In this document: in pieces, positions 7,741 through 14,094 of the stretch
How the letters are laid out: every line of letters starts with the position of its first letter
Position numbering within the stretch: position 1 is the first letter of the stretch
Assembly (NCBI GenBank): GCA_021798095.1
Contig: JAJZYL010000004.1
Location: 1 to 22,503 of the forward strand
DNA from: an archaeon
GTDB lineage: Archaea; Thermoproteota; Nitrososphaeria; Conexivisphaerales; UBA164
Length of the DNA: 22,503 bases
Direction: 5' to 3'
Notes under the pieces: model-generated
What the model was told of the DNA's origin: nothing
Database searches by the model: none
Seen by the model: only the letters and a program-made list of their open reading frames with translations
Program-made: the position numbers and the translations under genes

Positions 7741-8493
7741 TCAATATACCCATCCGCCATCAATCTGAATACTCACACCGGTAATGTAACTGGCCCTGTC
7801 GCTTGACAAAAAGGAGATTAACTCGCCCACCTCCTCGGCCCTTCCAACCCTGCCGAGCATGACCGACCTCTTTGCCCATTCATTTAGGTCCTTTGTGCCT
7901 GCCTTTTTATGAAATGGAGTATCTATCAGTCCTGGCAAAACCGATATGGCCCTGATCCCTTTAGTTCCAAATTCCTTTGCAAGTGCCCTGGAGAAGGTGG
8001 CCAATCCCCCCTTTGCTGTGGCATAGGCTGAAGCCCCCATACCTCCCCCCGCCACCGCAGCTATTGATGATATGTTTATGATGACACCGCCCCCCCTTTG
8101 AACCATGCCGGGAAGAATTTCCCTTGTTACGATATATGCCGACCTGAGGTTAATGCCTAGGAGCTTATCCCAATATTCCGTATCGGTTTGGAGGAAAGGC
8201 CTCCTTTCAGGCAAACCCCCTGCGTTGTTGATGAGGACGTCAATCTTACCGAATTTTTTGATAACCGATCCTACCATTGCCTTAACGTTACCACTTCTTG
8301 TCACATCGCCTTTAATCGAAAAGACCCTCGCTTCCCCATCGCGACCTTCAAGCAGTTCTTTTATTCCTCCCTCATGTTCATGGTAGTTTAAAGCCAGCAG
8401 TGCGCCCTCCCTGAAAGCCACCTTTGCAGCTGCCGACCCTATGCCTGAAGATGCACCAGTTATGAATAAAACCTTCCCATCTAGCTCTTCCAT
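7741..8493 (-). CDS. Short-chain dehydrogenase/reductase (classical SDR)
   Basis: This is a 250-residue classical SDR, an NAD(P)-dependent oxidoreductase of alcohols, sugars or ketoacyl groups. It has the Rossmann motif TGASSGIG (12-19), NNAG (89-92), the structural Asn115, catalytic Ser143, and Tyr157 and Lys161 in YATAK. The PG motif at 187-188 and the C-terminal ITGVSIQIDGGW pattern are also typical. The residue after the second beta strand is not an obvious acidic NAD selector, so cofactor preference is uncertain. FabG-like and glucose-dehydrogenase-like SDRs both look like this, and the context does not decide between them. A box ATAAAAA (read on the plus strand) lies about 27 bases before the ATG. 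Confidence 0.92.
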   Translation of the reverse strand: MEELDGKVLFITGASSGIGSAAAKVAFREGALLALNYHEHEGGIKELLEGRDGEARVFSIKGDVTRSGNVKAMVGSVIKKFGKIDVLINNAGGLPERRPFLQTDTEYWDKLLGINLRSAYIVTREILPGMVQRGGGVIINISSIAAVAGGGMGASAYATAKGGLATFSRALAKEFGTKGIRAISVLPGLIDTPFHKKAGTKDLNEWAKRSVMLGRVGRAEEVGELISFLSSDRASYITGVSIQIDGGWVY

Positions 8494-8870
8494 GGCCTTT
8501 TTTTATACGCTGGTTGATAAAAAGGTTTGCATATATCCTCCAGAGGCCCCTTAACGCGCAGATTTTACATCACGCCCAATGGATCAGTATATCTTTTGTG
8601 CAGGACCTTGCCGTGGGTGATCGTTGACTGGGCTAACCCCCTAATCGGCGCCCATCAGCTAATCCATATTCCTATCAAGCCACGTTAATTACATTTAACA
8701 GTGAACAATGATGATAAAATTATGTGCCGGTAATTTGCTGATTGGGGACCACTTTTCGGCAAAAATTGGATATTATGACAAATGGAGTTACTGAAGATGT
8801 TCTGCAGAGCCTTCGTTTAAAGCCTTGGAATCACGAAGATATCTTGCTACTATTGAAACCGTTGTATTCT
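8494..8870. other. Gene-poor stretch with no recognised feature
   Basis: Apart from the dehydrogenase promoter at its left end, no convincing gene, tRNA or repeat is seen here. A plus-strand ORF covers 8742-8975, but its second half is antisense to a membrane helix of the next feature. A short minus-strand open stretch at 8565-8645 would encode a basic peptide (ITHGKVLHKRYTDP...) that could be the tail of a lost gene, but it has no start. The region looks like a decayed insertion or gene-loss scar. Confidence 0.4.
8517..8523 (-). promoter_or_regulatory. TATA box of the SDR gene
   Basis: Minus-strand CCTTTTTATC is centred about 27 bases before the SDR ATG, predicting a leaderless transcript. 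Confidence 0.5.
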
Positions 8871-9167
8871 TCAACTGAGGGGCGGCTTCCTTCTCATCAA
8901 CAACAATATGACTGCTGTTACAGCCTCTTTTATAAGGAAGGCTATACCTGCAACTATCAATACAAGGGTATCTAATATACCGCTTACAGGGTTAGCTAGG
9001 CTTGAATAATAGACGACGGAACTTGTCGGGTCAACCGTGGGATAAACGTTTACTGTAGCGTTCCCTTTGTTGTAGCACTCTCCGTCATACGTATCGTTTA
9101 CGCCTTGTACACTCATACCGTTCACATTAAATTCCAGTGGCATCGATAATGAATTGTTATAGACCAT
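8871..9167 (-). CDS. Membrane-anchored orphan protein, probably 5'-truncated
   Basis: The 98-residue frame encodes a polar, Asn/Thr/Tyr-rich region (residues 1-60, likely extracellular) followed by two hydrophobic stretches near the C terminus (about 64-80 and 82-92) and a basic end MRRKPPLS. This layout suggests a surface protein anchored at its C terminus. The ATG is not convincing as a start: it has no signal peptide, and sequence before it remains protein-like. In the frame that opens at ATG 9343, the segment ADQTIFVSLAPSGDI leads up to this ORF but is cut off by a stop and a one-base frame change. I read the ORF as the surviving 3' part of a broken gene. The family is not recognised. Confidence 0.4.
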   Translation of the reverse strand: MVYNNSLSMPLEFNVNGMSVQGVNDTYDGECYNKGNATVNVYPTVDPTSSVVYYSSLANPVSGILDTLVLIVAGIAFLIKEAVTAVILLLMRRKPPLS

Positions 9168-9343
9168 CCTAATATATCGCCCGAAGGCGCTAAGGATACA
9201 AATATTGTCTGATCCGCGTTCAAATTTGCGCTCGTTTAATGGATACAGCGAACCCGAATCAAGCTCGCTTTAAAAAGAAAAGGGCTAGCGAAAGTTAGCC
9301 CGGCAAAGCTATAAACGCGGATAGCCACAATTTCCCTCCTCAT
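9168..9343 (-). pseudogene. Probable broken 5' part of the surface-protein gene
   Basis: An ATG at 9341-9343 lies about 28 bases after a minus-strand TTTTAATC box, the leaderless spacing of this window. From it, 35 codons run to an in-frame TAA at 9236-9238. The same frame then encodes NADQTIFVSLAPSGDI before a shift near 9170 into the frame of the 98-residue ORF. One stop and one frame change would explain a former gene of about 155 codons. Alternatively the promoter may serve a short RNA ending at the hairpin at 9268-9301. Both readings are inference. Confidence 0.35.
9268..9301 (-). terminator. Hairpin plus T tract
   Basis: On the minus strand GGGCTA and TAGCCC form a 6-bp stem around an 8-base loop (9282-9301), followed immediately by TTTTCTTTTT. 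Archaeal termination needs mainly the T tract, so this could end a minus-strand transcript starting near 9343. It lies within the putative broken gene and could be coincidental. Confidence 0.4.
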
Positions 9344-9430
9344 AAAAAGTTTACCCTATACGATCGATTAAAACATTACCTAAATTGATAGGTTAGCCAA
9401 GCTAGGCCGTTAGGCCAGTAAAAGTTTTTA

Positions 9431-10168
9431 ATGAGCATAACCTTTAGCCCCTTGCAAATGATAGCCGGTAAGCTGTTCAAGGTCATTTCTGATGATCCAC
9501 TGGAAATGTTCGGAGAAAAGCTACAAGGGTTTCGGAACTCGACAGAGGATACAGAGGCTGGCCTTAGCCTAAAGACGGAGATCGAGGTGAGGGAGATAAA
9601 GGATGGAACGCTCGTAGGGGACTTTTATAGGGATAACATAGTTTACCTTGGCCTTAAGGAAGGCAGGAAGCCTGTTGTTTCAACATCAAAGATACCTTTC
9701 TTTATCAGGTCACTGGTTGGCCAGACTTTCCTGTTAATTTTAGCCAAAAAGAGAATTGCAAACGAAATAGCCAACACATTGAGTAAGGTTTTATTCATGA
9801 AGCCAGGAAGCATAGTTGAGGCGAGGATTGATCCGGAGGCTTTTCTAGAATATTATAGAAGGAGCCTCGAAGAAACCAGGGTTGCATTCTTTGACCAGGT
9901 GGATATCCCCAGTGTAAATGTATTAGCATTATATGGAGAAGGCCTGTCAGATACTGATCTCTTCAAGGAGTACCAAACGCACGGCCTGCTCTGGTACATA
10001 GTAGTGAAGGTCAGATCCGCCAACCAAATTATAGGGTTAACCAGAAACAGTGTAATAACGATCTTTTCACAGGGAACACAAGAGGATATCGTAAAATACG
10101 CATTTAACGAAGTAATTCCACTTTTTAAGCCAGCGTCACTCCCTCCACCAGCTGATATTCCCAGATAA
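9431..10168 (+). CDS. Uncharacterised 245-residue protein
   Basis: I do not recognise the family. The protein is mixed alpha/beta, with no signal peptide and no clear metal or nucleotide motif. It has one hydrophobic stretch at about residues 88-104 (IPFFIRSLVGQTFLLIL) that is bounded by charges and could be a buried helix. The N-terminal third is charged (residues 46-62, KTEIEVREIKDGTLVGD), and the C terminus is proline-rich (PASLPPPADIP). It ends 15 bases before the metallophosphoesterase gene, so the two are probably cotranscribed and may act together. The start at 9431 is the first ATG; Met10 (9458) is an alternative. Repeated TAGGCC sequences lie 15-28 bases upstream, where a TATA box would be expected. 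Confidence 0.75.
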   Translation: MSITFSPLQMIAGKLFKVISDDPLEMFGEKLQGFRNSTEDTEAGLSLKTEIEVREIKDGTLVGDFYRDNIVYLGLKEGRKPVVSTSKIPFFIRSLVGQTFLLILAKKRIANEIANTLSKVLFMKPGSIVEARIDPEAFLEYYRRSLEETRVAFFDQVDIPSVNVLALYGEGLSDTDLFKEYQTHGLLWYIVVKVRSANQIIGLTRNSVITIFSQGTQEDIVKYAFNEVIPLFKPASLPPPADIPR

Positions 10169-10183
10169 AGTAGCCGACCGCCC

Positions 10184-10897
10184 TTGATCAGGCTGGTTGA
10201 TGATATCCCTGCGCTTGAAATCGATAAAAAATACTTGGTTATAGGGGACCTCCATGTCGGATACGAGTTTGAGGCAATGAGGAGGGGCATACATATCCCC
10301 CCGCTTACAAGAACTTATAAAAACTACATCAGGCTTTTATCATCATCCTCCAACGCCTCTGAGCTATACATTCTTGGCGATCTCAAGAACACCATAACGT
10401 TCCCCGGCTCCGAAGAAATATCTGAGCTGTTGGAACTACTGGAGGAAATAAACGCGTCGTTCAAAGTAAACCTGGTTAAAGGCAACCATGACGGATCTAT
10501 TGAAAGAATCCTGCCTAGCTACGTAACTGTCTTCTCTCCTAGCGGCACTGTCCTAAAAAGCCAAGGAAGAAGCTATGGCATATTGCACGGCCATGCGAGA
10601 CCCAGCAAGGCAGTCGCCACTTCGGACTGTATAATTATGGCACACTTACACCTATTTATCAGATATGGAAGTTCAAAATATCCCGTGTGGCTTATCCAAG
10701 ACACCGGGAAGCTGCCATCGTTCATTTTGATCCCACCGTTTAATCAGTTCATTCCTGGGATGGGGCTCAGGAACCCCCGAATGAAGATCCCCTTCTTTGA
10801 AAGACACTTGATAGATTTTAATGCGTACATGCTCGACGGAAAGCTGCTTGGAGGGATCAGGAATCTAAAGGGTACTCTCGAACTGGAGAACGACTGA
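10184..10897 (+). CDS. Archaeal metallophosphoesterase (SbcD-related family)
   Basis: This is a 237-residue calcineurin-like phosphoesterase. Metal-binding motifs appear in order: GDLHVG (21-26, D-x-H), GDLKN (64-68), KGNHDG (99-104) and the histidine motifs HGHA and HLH. They match the small archaeal family related to the nuclease subunit SbcD (the TIGR00024-like group), whose members have putative phosphodiesterase or nuclease activity. The second motif more often reads GDxKH; here Asn replaces His, and Asn is the usual metal-bridging residue across the wider superfamily. The only plausible start in frame is TTG, 15 bases after the upstream gene, with no clear ribosome binding site. The substrate is unknown. 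Convergent with the uracil-DNA glycosylase gene. Confidence 0.85.
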   Translation: MIRLVDDIPALEIDKKYLVIGDLHVGYEFEAMRRGIHIPPLTRTYKNYIRLLSSSSNASELYILGDLKNTITFPGSEEISELLELLEEINASFKVNLVKGNHDGSIERILPSYVTVFSPSGTVLKSQGRSYGILHGHARPSKAVATSDCIIMAHLHLFIRYGSSKYPVWLIQDTGKLPSFILIPPFNQFIPGMGLRNPRMKIPFFERHLIDFNAYMLDGKLLGGIRNLKGTLELEND

Positions 10898-11017
10898 CTT
10901 TTAACAGCACAATCGAAAGCATGCGACCTGCCATCTTTCCGGGAGTATTGCGTCTCGATTTAAAGTAAGGCGTTCACTGGCCCCTCACTGTTCCTTCCGA
11001 TCCGATGTACTACTTTA

Positions 11018-11695
11018 TCACCCGACATTAACCGAAAGTTCATGCGCCTTCAAAAGTACCAATAGAAACATTTCGGCAGTAAGGGTACCCGTATAGGTAT
11101 TTTGAGGTGATGGATGGTATGAGCAGATGATCCATAGGCCGTCATCGCCAACCCTGTAAGCCTCCCCATGGCTAAACCGGCCTGCTGATGACGTGTCAAC
11201 GCCATTCTTTGCAATGGCCTTAATAGTCCACATGTACGCAAACCCGCCCAGGGCGAGTATAGCCTTCGGCTTGAGCGCATCGAGCTCACGGCGAAAAAAA
11301 TTGTCGATACATGTTTCTGCTTCAATGGTTAGTGGTTTGTTTGCAGGCGGAGCGCACTTGACTATCGCTGTAATATATACACCATGTAAGGTCATTCCAT
11401 CACCCCTTTCCTCAGAGGTCGGCGAACTGGAAAGCCCAGCCCTGTAAAGGGCCGAAAACAGGAAACGACCTGACTCATCACCTGTAAAAACCCTGCCCGT
11501 CCTGTTCCCTCCATGAGCCGATGGCGCCAAGCCAACTATGAGCAGCTTTGCCTGTGGATCACCGAACCCTGCCACCGGCTTCCTCCAGTAGTTATAATGC
11601 TCGAACCTCTTTGCTGGTGGCACCTGCGTTCTATATTTGACCAGCCTTGAGCATCTGTTGCACGCCGTTATCTCCTCTTCAAATATCGAATTCAT
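11018..11695 (-). CDS. Family-5 uracil-DNA glycosylase (UDGb type)
   Basis: This enzyme removes uracil, and often hypoxanthine, from DNA to start base-excision repair. The 225-residue protein has the iron-sulfur cysteines C12, C15, C114 and C129. Motif 1 is GLAPSAHGGNRTGRVFTGD (55-73), the family-5 form that lacks the Asp/Asn found in other UDG families. The second motif is HPSPQN (194-199), with the His that contacts the base. Family-5 motif 1 usually reads GLAPA; here Ser follows Pro. The gene starts 11 bases after the NEMF gene ends, with a GGTGG site about 7 bases before the ATG, so the two are probably cotranscribed. Its enzyme specificity is inferred from the family only. Confidence 0.92.
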   Translation of the reverse strand: MNSIFEEEITACNRCSRLVKYRTQVPPAKRFEHYNYWRKPVAGFGDPQAKLLIVGLAPSAHGGNRTGRVFTGDESGRFLFSALYRAGLSSSPTSEERGDGMTLHGVYITAIVKCAPPANKPLTIEAETCIDNFFRRELDALKPKAILALGGFAYMWTIKAIAKNGVDTSSAGRFSHGEAYRVGDDGLWIICSYHPSPQNTYTGTLTAEMFLLVLLKAHELSVNVG

Positions 11696-11706
11696 ATGTA
11701 GCCACC

Positions 11707-13557
11707 CTACGCATTAGGCAGATCAATGGGCGTATGGCGTTCCCCTACCTGACCATTACCCCCTATGTGTCTACCTCTTCTCAAGCCCAGGATGTCGGAG
11801 TTGCCGGCAGGCAGGCAGCGCTGGATATCCTCAATGGAGGGGGTGCTGTCATGATAGTTTTCAACCAACATGCGATAGACCTTCTTAGCAACGGCCGCCT
11901 GGGGAAGCCTGCCTGGCACTATTTCCACGTAGTAATCGCAATACCTATCAGCGCTGGTTATAGGCGAACAGTAAGCTTTCATAGTCCCGTCATCGTCAAA
12001 GGCTCCAACCCCCAGATTCAATTTGAGTCCCTTGATGAACTCCTTTTTACCATAGATCATGGCACTACCGTGAGCCAGAAACTGGCCCGATGGCGCGGTG
12101 TTACTGACCTGGGCCGCGTCCACATAATAAACATCACCAGCGAGGAGTCCTTCCCTCCAAGCCCTGCTGAATGAAATAGTTGCTGTGGCTACTTCAATCT
12201 TTGATATTTCTGAAGGTTTACCCCTTAGTATAAAGAATGGCGAGCCCGGAACATCGGCGTGGAATACAAGGTCACCAGCCTCGAGCCTCTTCTTGAGCAG
12301 CGTGATATTGCCGCTGGCATCCCTTCCACCTATGATGAACAATCCGTCGGACGTATAAAACCACCTGAAGCTTTCGTACCACTTCTTAGCCCTGAGGACC
12401 TTAACTTTAGCCTTCTTCGTAACCGGCATCGAACTCTCCAGCCTATTTATGGCCGCTTCAAGCTTATGAGAACCAGCTTCAACGTCCTTTGCCAGGTCGT
12501 ATATCCTCGAAGCGGCGCTCGACATGTTCTCAAGATTTACTACAATGTTGTCAATGGATAGCTTTCCTCCATCTATCATATAGCCGGCCTTGCTGGCTAT
12601 ATCCGCCACCTTTGATGTTTCGCCGGCCATCATTGCACTCGCCAATTCACGAAGCGTTCGCCCCTTTTCAAGGTGAATCGACAGGGCCTTCCTTTGAGCT
12701 TCTATTTCAGCTCTACGATGTCCCTCCTCTCTAGCCTCCTCCCCCACCGAGAGGCCTGAAAATACCGTTTCCAGGCCATGGAGTACCCCATTAATCATTT
12801 CCCCTTCGCCAAGATGATTCAGCCTGATAAAGGAGAGCGCAGAGGGTCTATGTAAATCGTCCCTGTAAATATATATCGTATCAGACCGCCGGACCTCCTC
12901 CGTCATTTCTATAGCTTCCGCTATTATATTCCGCCTTTCTTCGTCTGTGAGGGAACTGGCCGGCCTGACGGGGTCGATCGACAGCCTGTAGAGCAGCTCG
13001 TCTATGAACTTTCGGGGTGCCGAAATGCTGGTTCCAAGGTACTTGGCCACCGGAACGTTGGCTTCAAAATCCGGCGGCATCGACGTTATGTCAAGGAGCG
13101 GCCTGCCCCTTGAGGGTGGCAGGGAATATGTTTTACCCCTGATCAGCGACCTGTCCCTGTATATCTCCTCCCTTAGCGCGAACTGTATCACAGAAGCGTC
13201 ATCAAGGACTAACATATTTCCCTTGCCAAAGAGCTCCAGGACGAGCTTGCCCCTAAATAGATCGAACATAACTATGCGCTCCCCCTTTGGGGATGTCACG
13301 CCGTCTATCCGCCTTCCAGTTATCAATTTCCTCATGGCCGTCGTCTGTTCGCTGGTTACCCTTTCAACCTGAACTTCGCTCGAAGTCCAGATACCCAACC
13401 TCAGGTCTATGTTGACCGCTATGGGCTTCATCCCCCTGGTCACCAGTAAAAACCTGTCTTCACCTAAGCCGTAAATATTATTAACGTACGAACCAGCTAG
13501 TAGTACGTTAAGCTTGTCTGCTAAAAAAAAGAGTTCCAAGTCAGATAAAAAATCCAT
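11707..13557 (-). CDS. NEMF/Rqc2/RqcH-family ribosome quality-control protein
   Basis: NFACT proteins bind the 50S subunit with a trapped peptidyl-tRNA, and in bacteria and eukaryotes they add C-terminal tails that mark nascent chains. With the start chosen here it is 616 residues. NFACT-N comes first (DLELFFLADKLNVLLAG... from residue 6), then a helical, coiled-coil-like middle (about 270-390), then the NFACT-R domain (KWYESFRWF, DGLFIIGGRDASGN, GDLVFHADVPGSPFF, about 392-445). A basic tail follows. Where bacterial RqcH has a conserved Asp-Arg pair in NFACT-N, this copy has Glu-Arg (GERIVMF, about 92-98). The frame opens 60 bases earlier, but the family begins just before the DLELF segment, and a TATA-like box lies 27 bases before this ATG. 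Confidence 0.88.
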   Translation of the reverse strand: MDFLSDLELFFLADKLNVLLAGSYVNNIYGLGEDRFLLVTRGMKPIAVNIDLRLGIWTSSEVQVERVTSEQTTAMRKLITGRRIDGVTSPKGERIVMFDLFRGKLVLELFGKGNMLVLDDASVIQFALREEIYRDRSLIRGKTYSLPPSRGRPLLDITSMPPDFEANVPVAKYLGTSISAPRKFIDELLYRLSIDPVRPASSLTDEERRNIIAEAIEMTEEVRRSDTIYIYRDDLHRPSALSFIRLNHLGEGEMINGVLHGLETVFSGLSVGEEAREEGHRRAEIEAQRKALSIHLEKGRTLRELASAMMAGETSKVADIASKAGYMIDGGKLSIDNIVVNLENMSSAASRIYDLAKDVEAGSHKLEAAINRLESSMPVTKKAKVKVLRAKKWYESFRWFYTSDGLFIIGGRDASGNITLLKKRLEAGDLVFHADVPGSPFFILRGKPSEISKIEVATATISFSRAWREGLLAGDVYYVDAAQVSNTAPSGQFLAHGSAMIYGKKEFIKGLKLNLGVGAFDDDGTMKAYCSPITSADRYCDYYVEIVPGRLPQAAVAKKVYRMLVENYHDSTPSIEDIQRCLPAGNSDILGLRRGRHIGGNGQVGERHTPIDLPNA

Positions 13558-13843
13558 GGAAGAAGCAAAGACCAAACAGCTAAATAAGCTATACCTATTA
13601 AGGTCCATCCTAGCCATAGCAGCAGGAATCGGAAGCGCTTTTGTAATTTATGCCCATATGTCATCTTACTTGGCGTTTATCATGCCGGTTATCGCCTACG
13701 CGGCCTCTTTCATAATGGTCCGATCAAATAGCTTTCTGAAGGTAGCGACCATGAAAAAGGGATCCTATCATGGGATCGGAATTTTCATTCTTGGCTGGTT
13801 TGTGATGTACATTTTAGGGCTTACCCTTCTTCTTTACCTTTAG
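13556..13843 (+). CDS. Three-helix membrane protein, EMC6-like
   Basis: This is a 95-residue protein with three hydrophobic spans, about residues 14-35, 38-56 and 72-95 from the ATG. It resembles EMC6, the small subunit of the eukaryotic membrane-protein insertase complex. Shared features are an Arg at the start of helix 1 (YLLRSILAIAAGIG), a short basic loop after helix 2, and a last helix of the form GxxxxxxFxxYxxxxxLLY. This is a by-eye resemblance. The frame can start at TTG 13514, adding a Lys/Ser-rich 14-residue tail, or at ATG 13556. That ATG shares the palindrome CCATGG with the start of the NEMF gene on the other strand. It ends in a stop overlap with the convergent gene. Confidence 0.6.
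   Translation: MEEAKTKQLNKLYLLRSILAIAAGIGSAFVIYAHMSSYLAFIMPVIAYAASFIMVRSNSFLKVATMKKGSYHGIGIFILGWFVMYILGLTLLLYL
13581..13588 (-). promoter_or_regulatory. TATA-like box of the NEMF gene, inside the opposite gene
   Basis: Minus-strand CTTATTTA is centred about 27 bases before the ATG at 13557. It lies within the coding sequence of the divergent membrane protein, so the two promoters and 5' ends overlap. Confidence 0.4.
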
Positions 13844-13857
13844 GGCTTACCCTTCTT
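13813..13857. repeat. 19-bp direct repeat, period 26, over two convergent stops
   Basis: TTTAGGGCTTACCCTTCTT occurs exactly at 13813-13831 and again at 13839-13857. The first copy encodes the last residues of the EMC6-like protein. The second supplies its TAG stop and, on the other strand, the last codons and the TAA stop of the small membrane protein. A tandem duplication of about 26 bp is the simplest explanation. Confidence 0.8.
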
Positions 13858-14091
13858 TTCCGTACCTGAAGCACCGGTTGACCCTTCAGCCGAGTGGCCA
13901 TCTATCTTAACTATTAGTACCACCACGCCGGCCAGTATAACAAGGGCCCCAGCCATGTAGTACATACCCACTAGTATCAAGTTCACGCTCTTTAATGATA
14001 AATAGCCATAATACACTATCAACGCCCCTATTATTACCGCTATGATCCCGATGACCTTAGCGGTTGGACCCTTAATCTTTTCAAAACTCAT
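13840..14091 (-). CDS. Small two-helix membrane protein
   Basis: This 83-residue protein has two membrane spans (about residues 12-30 and 37-60), with Lys before the first and KIDGHS after the second, then a polar Ser/Gly/Glu/Lys tail that is probably cytoplasmic. I do not recognise the family. It starts three bases after the top6A stop, and a GGAG site inside the end of top6A lies 9 bases before its ATG, so it is translated as part of the topoisomerase transcript. Its stop TAA overlaps the TAG of the convergent EMC6-like gene by two bases. The short tail ending EKKGKP comes from the tandem duplication described at 13813-13857. Confidence 0.75.
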   Translation of the reverse strand: MSFEKIKGPTAKVIGIIAVIIGALIVYYGYLSLKSVNLILVGMYYMAGALVILAGVVVLIVKIDGHSAEGSTGASGTEKKGKP

Positions 14092-14094
14092 GTT

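Noticed and set aside
8565..8645. Minus-strand peptide ITHGKVLHKRYTDP as a recombinase or transposase tail
   Set aside because: It is only 26 codons, has no start codon context, and I could not tie it to a family.
8742..8975. Plus-strand ORF of 77 codons
   Set aside because: Its second half is antisense to a hydrophobic helix of the minus-strand ORF and the first half has no recognisable motif; kept only as an unexplained stretch.
11647..12174. Plus-strand ORF of 175 codons
   Set aside because: It is antisense to the C-terminal region of the NEMF-family gene and has unnatural composition.
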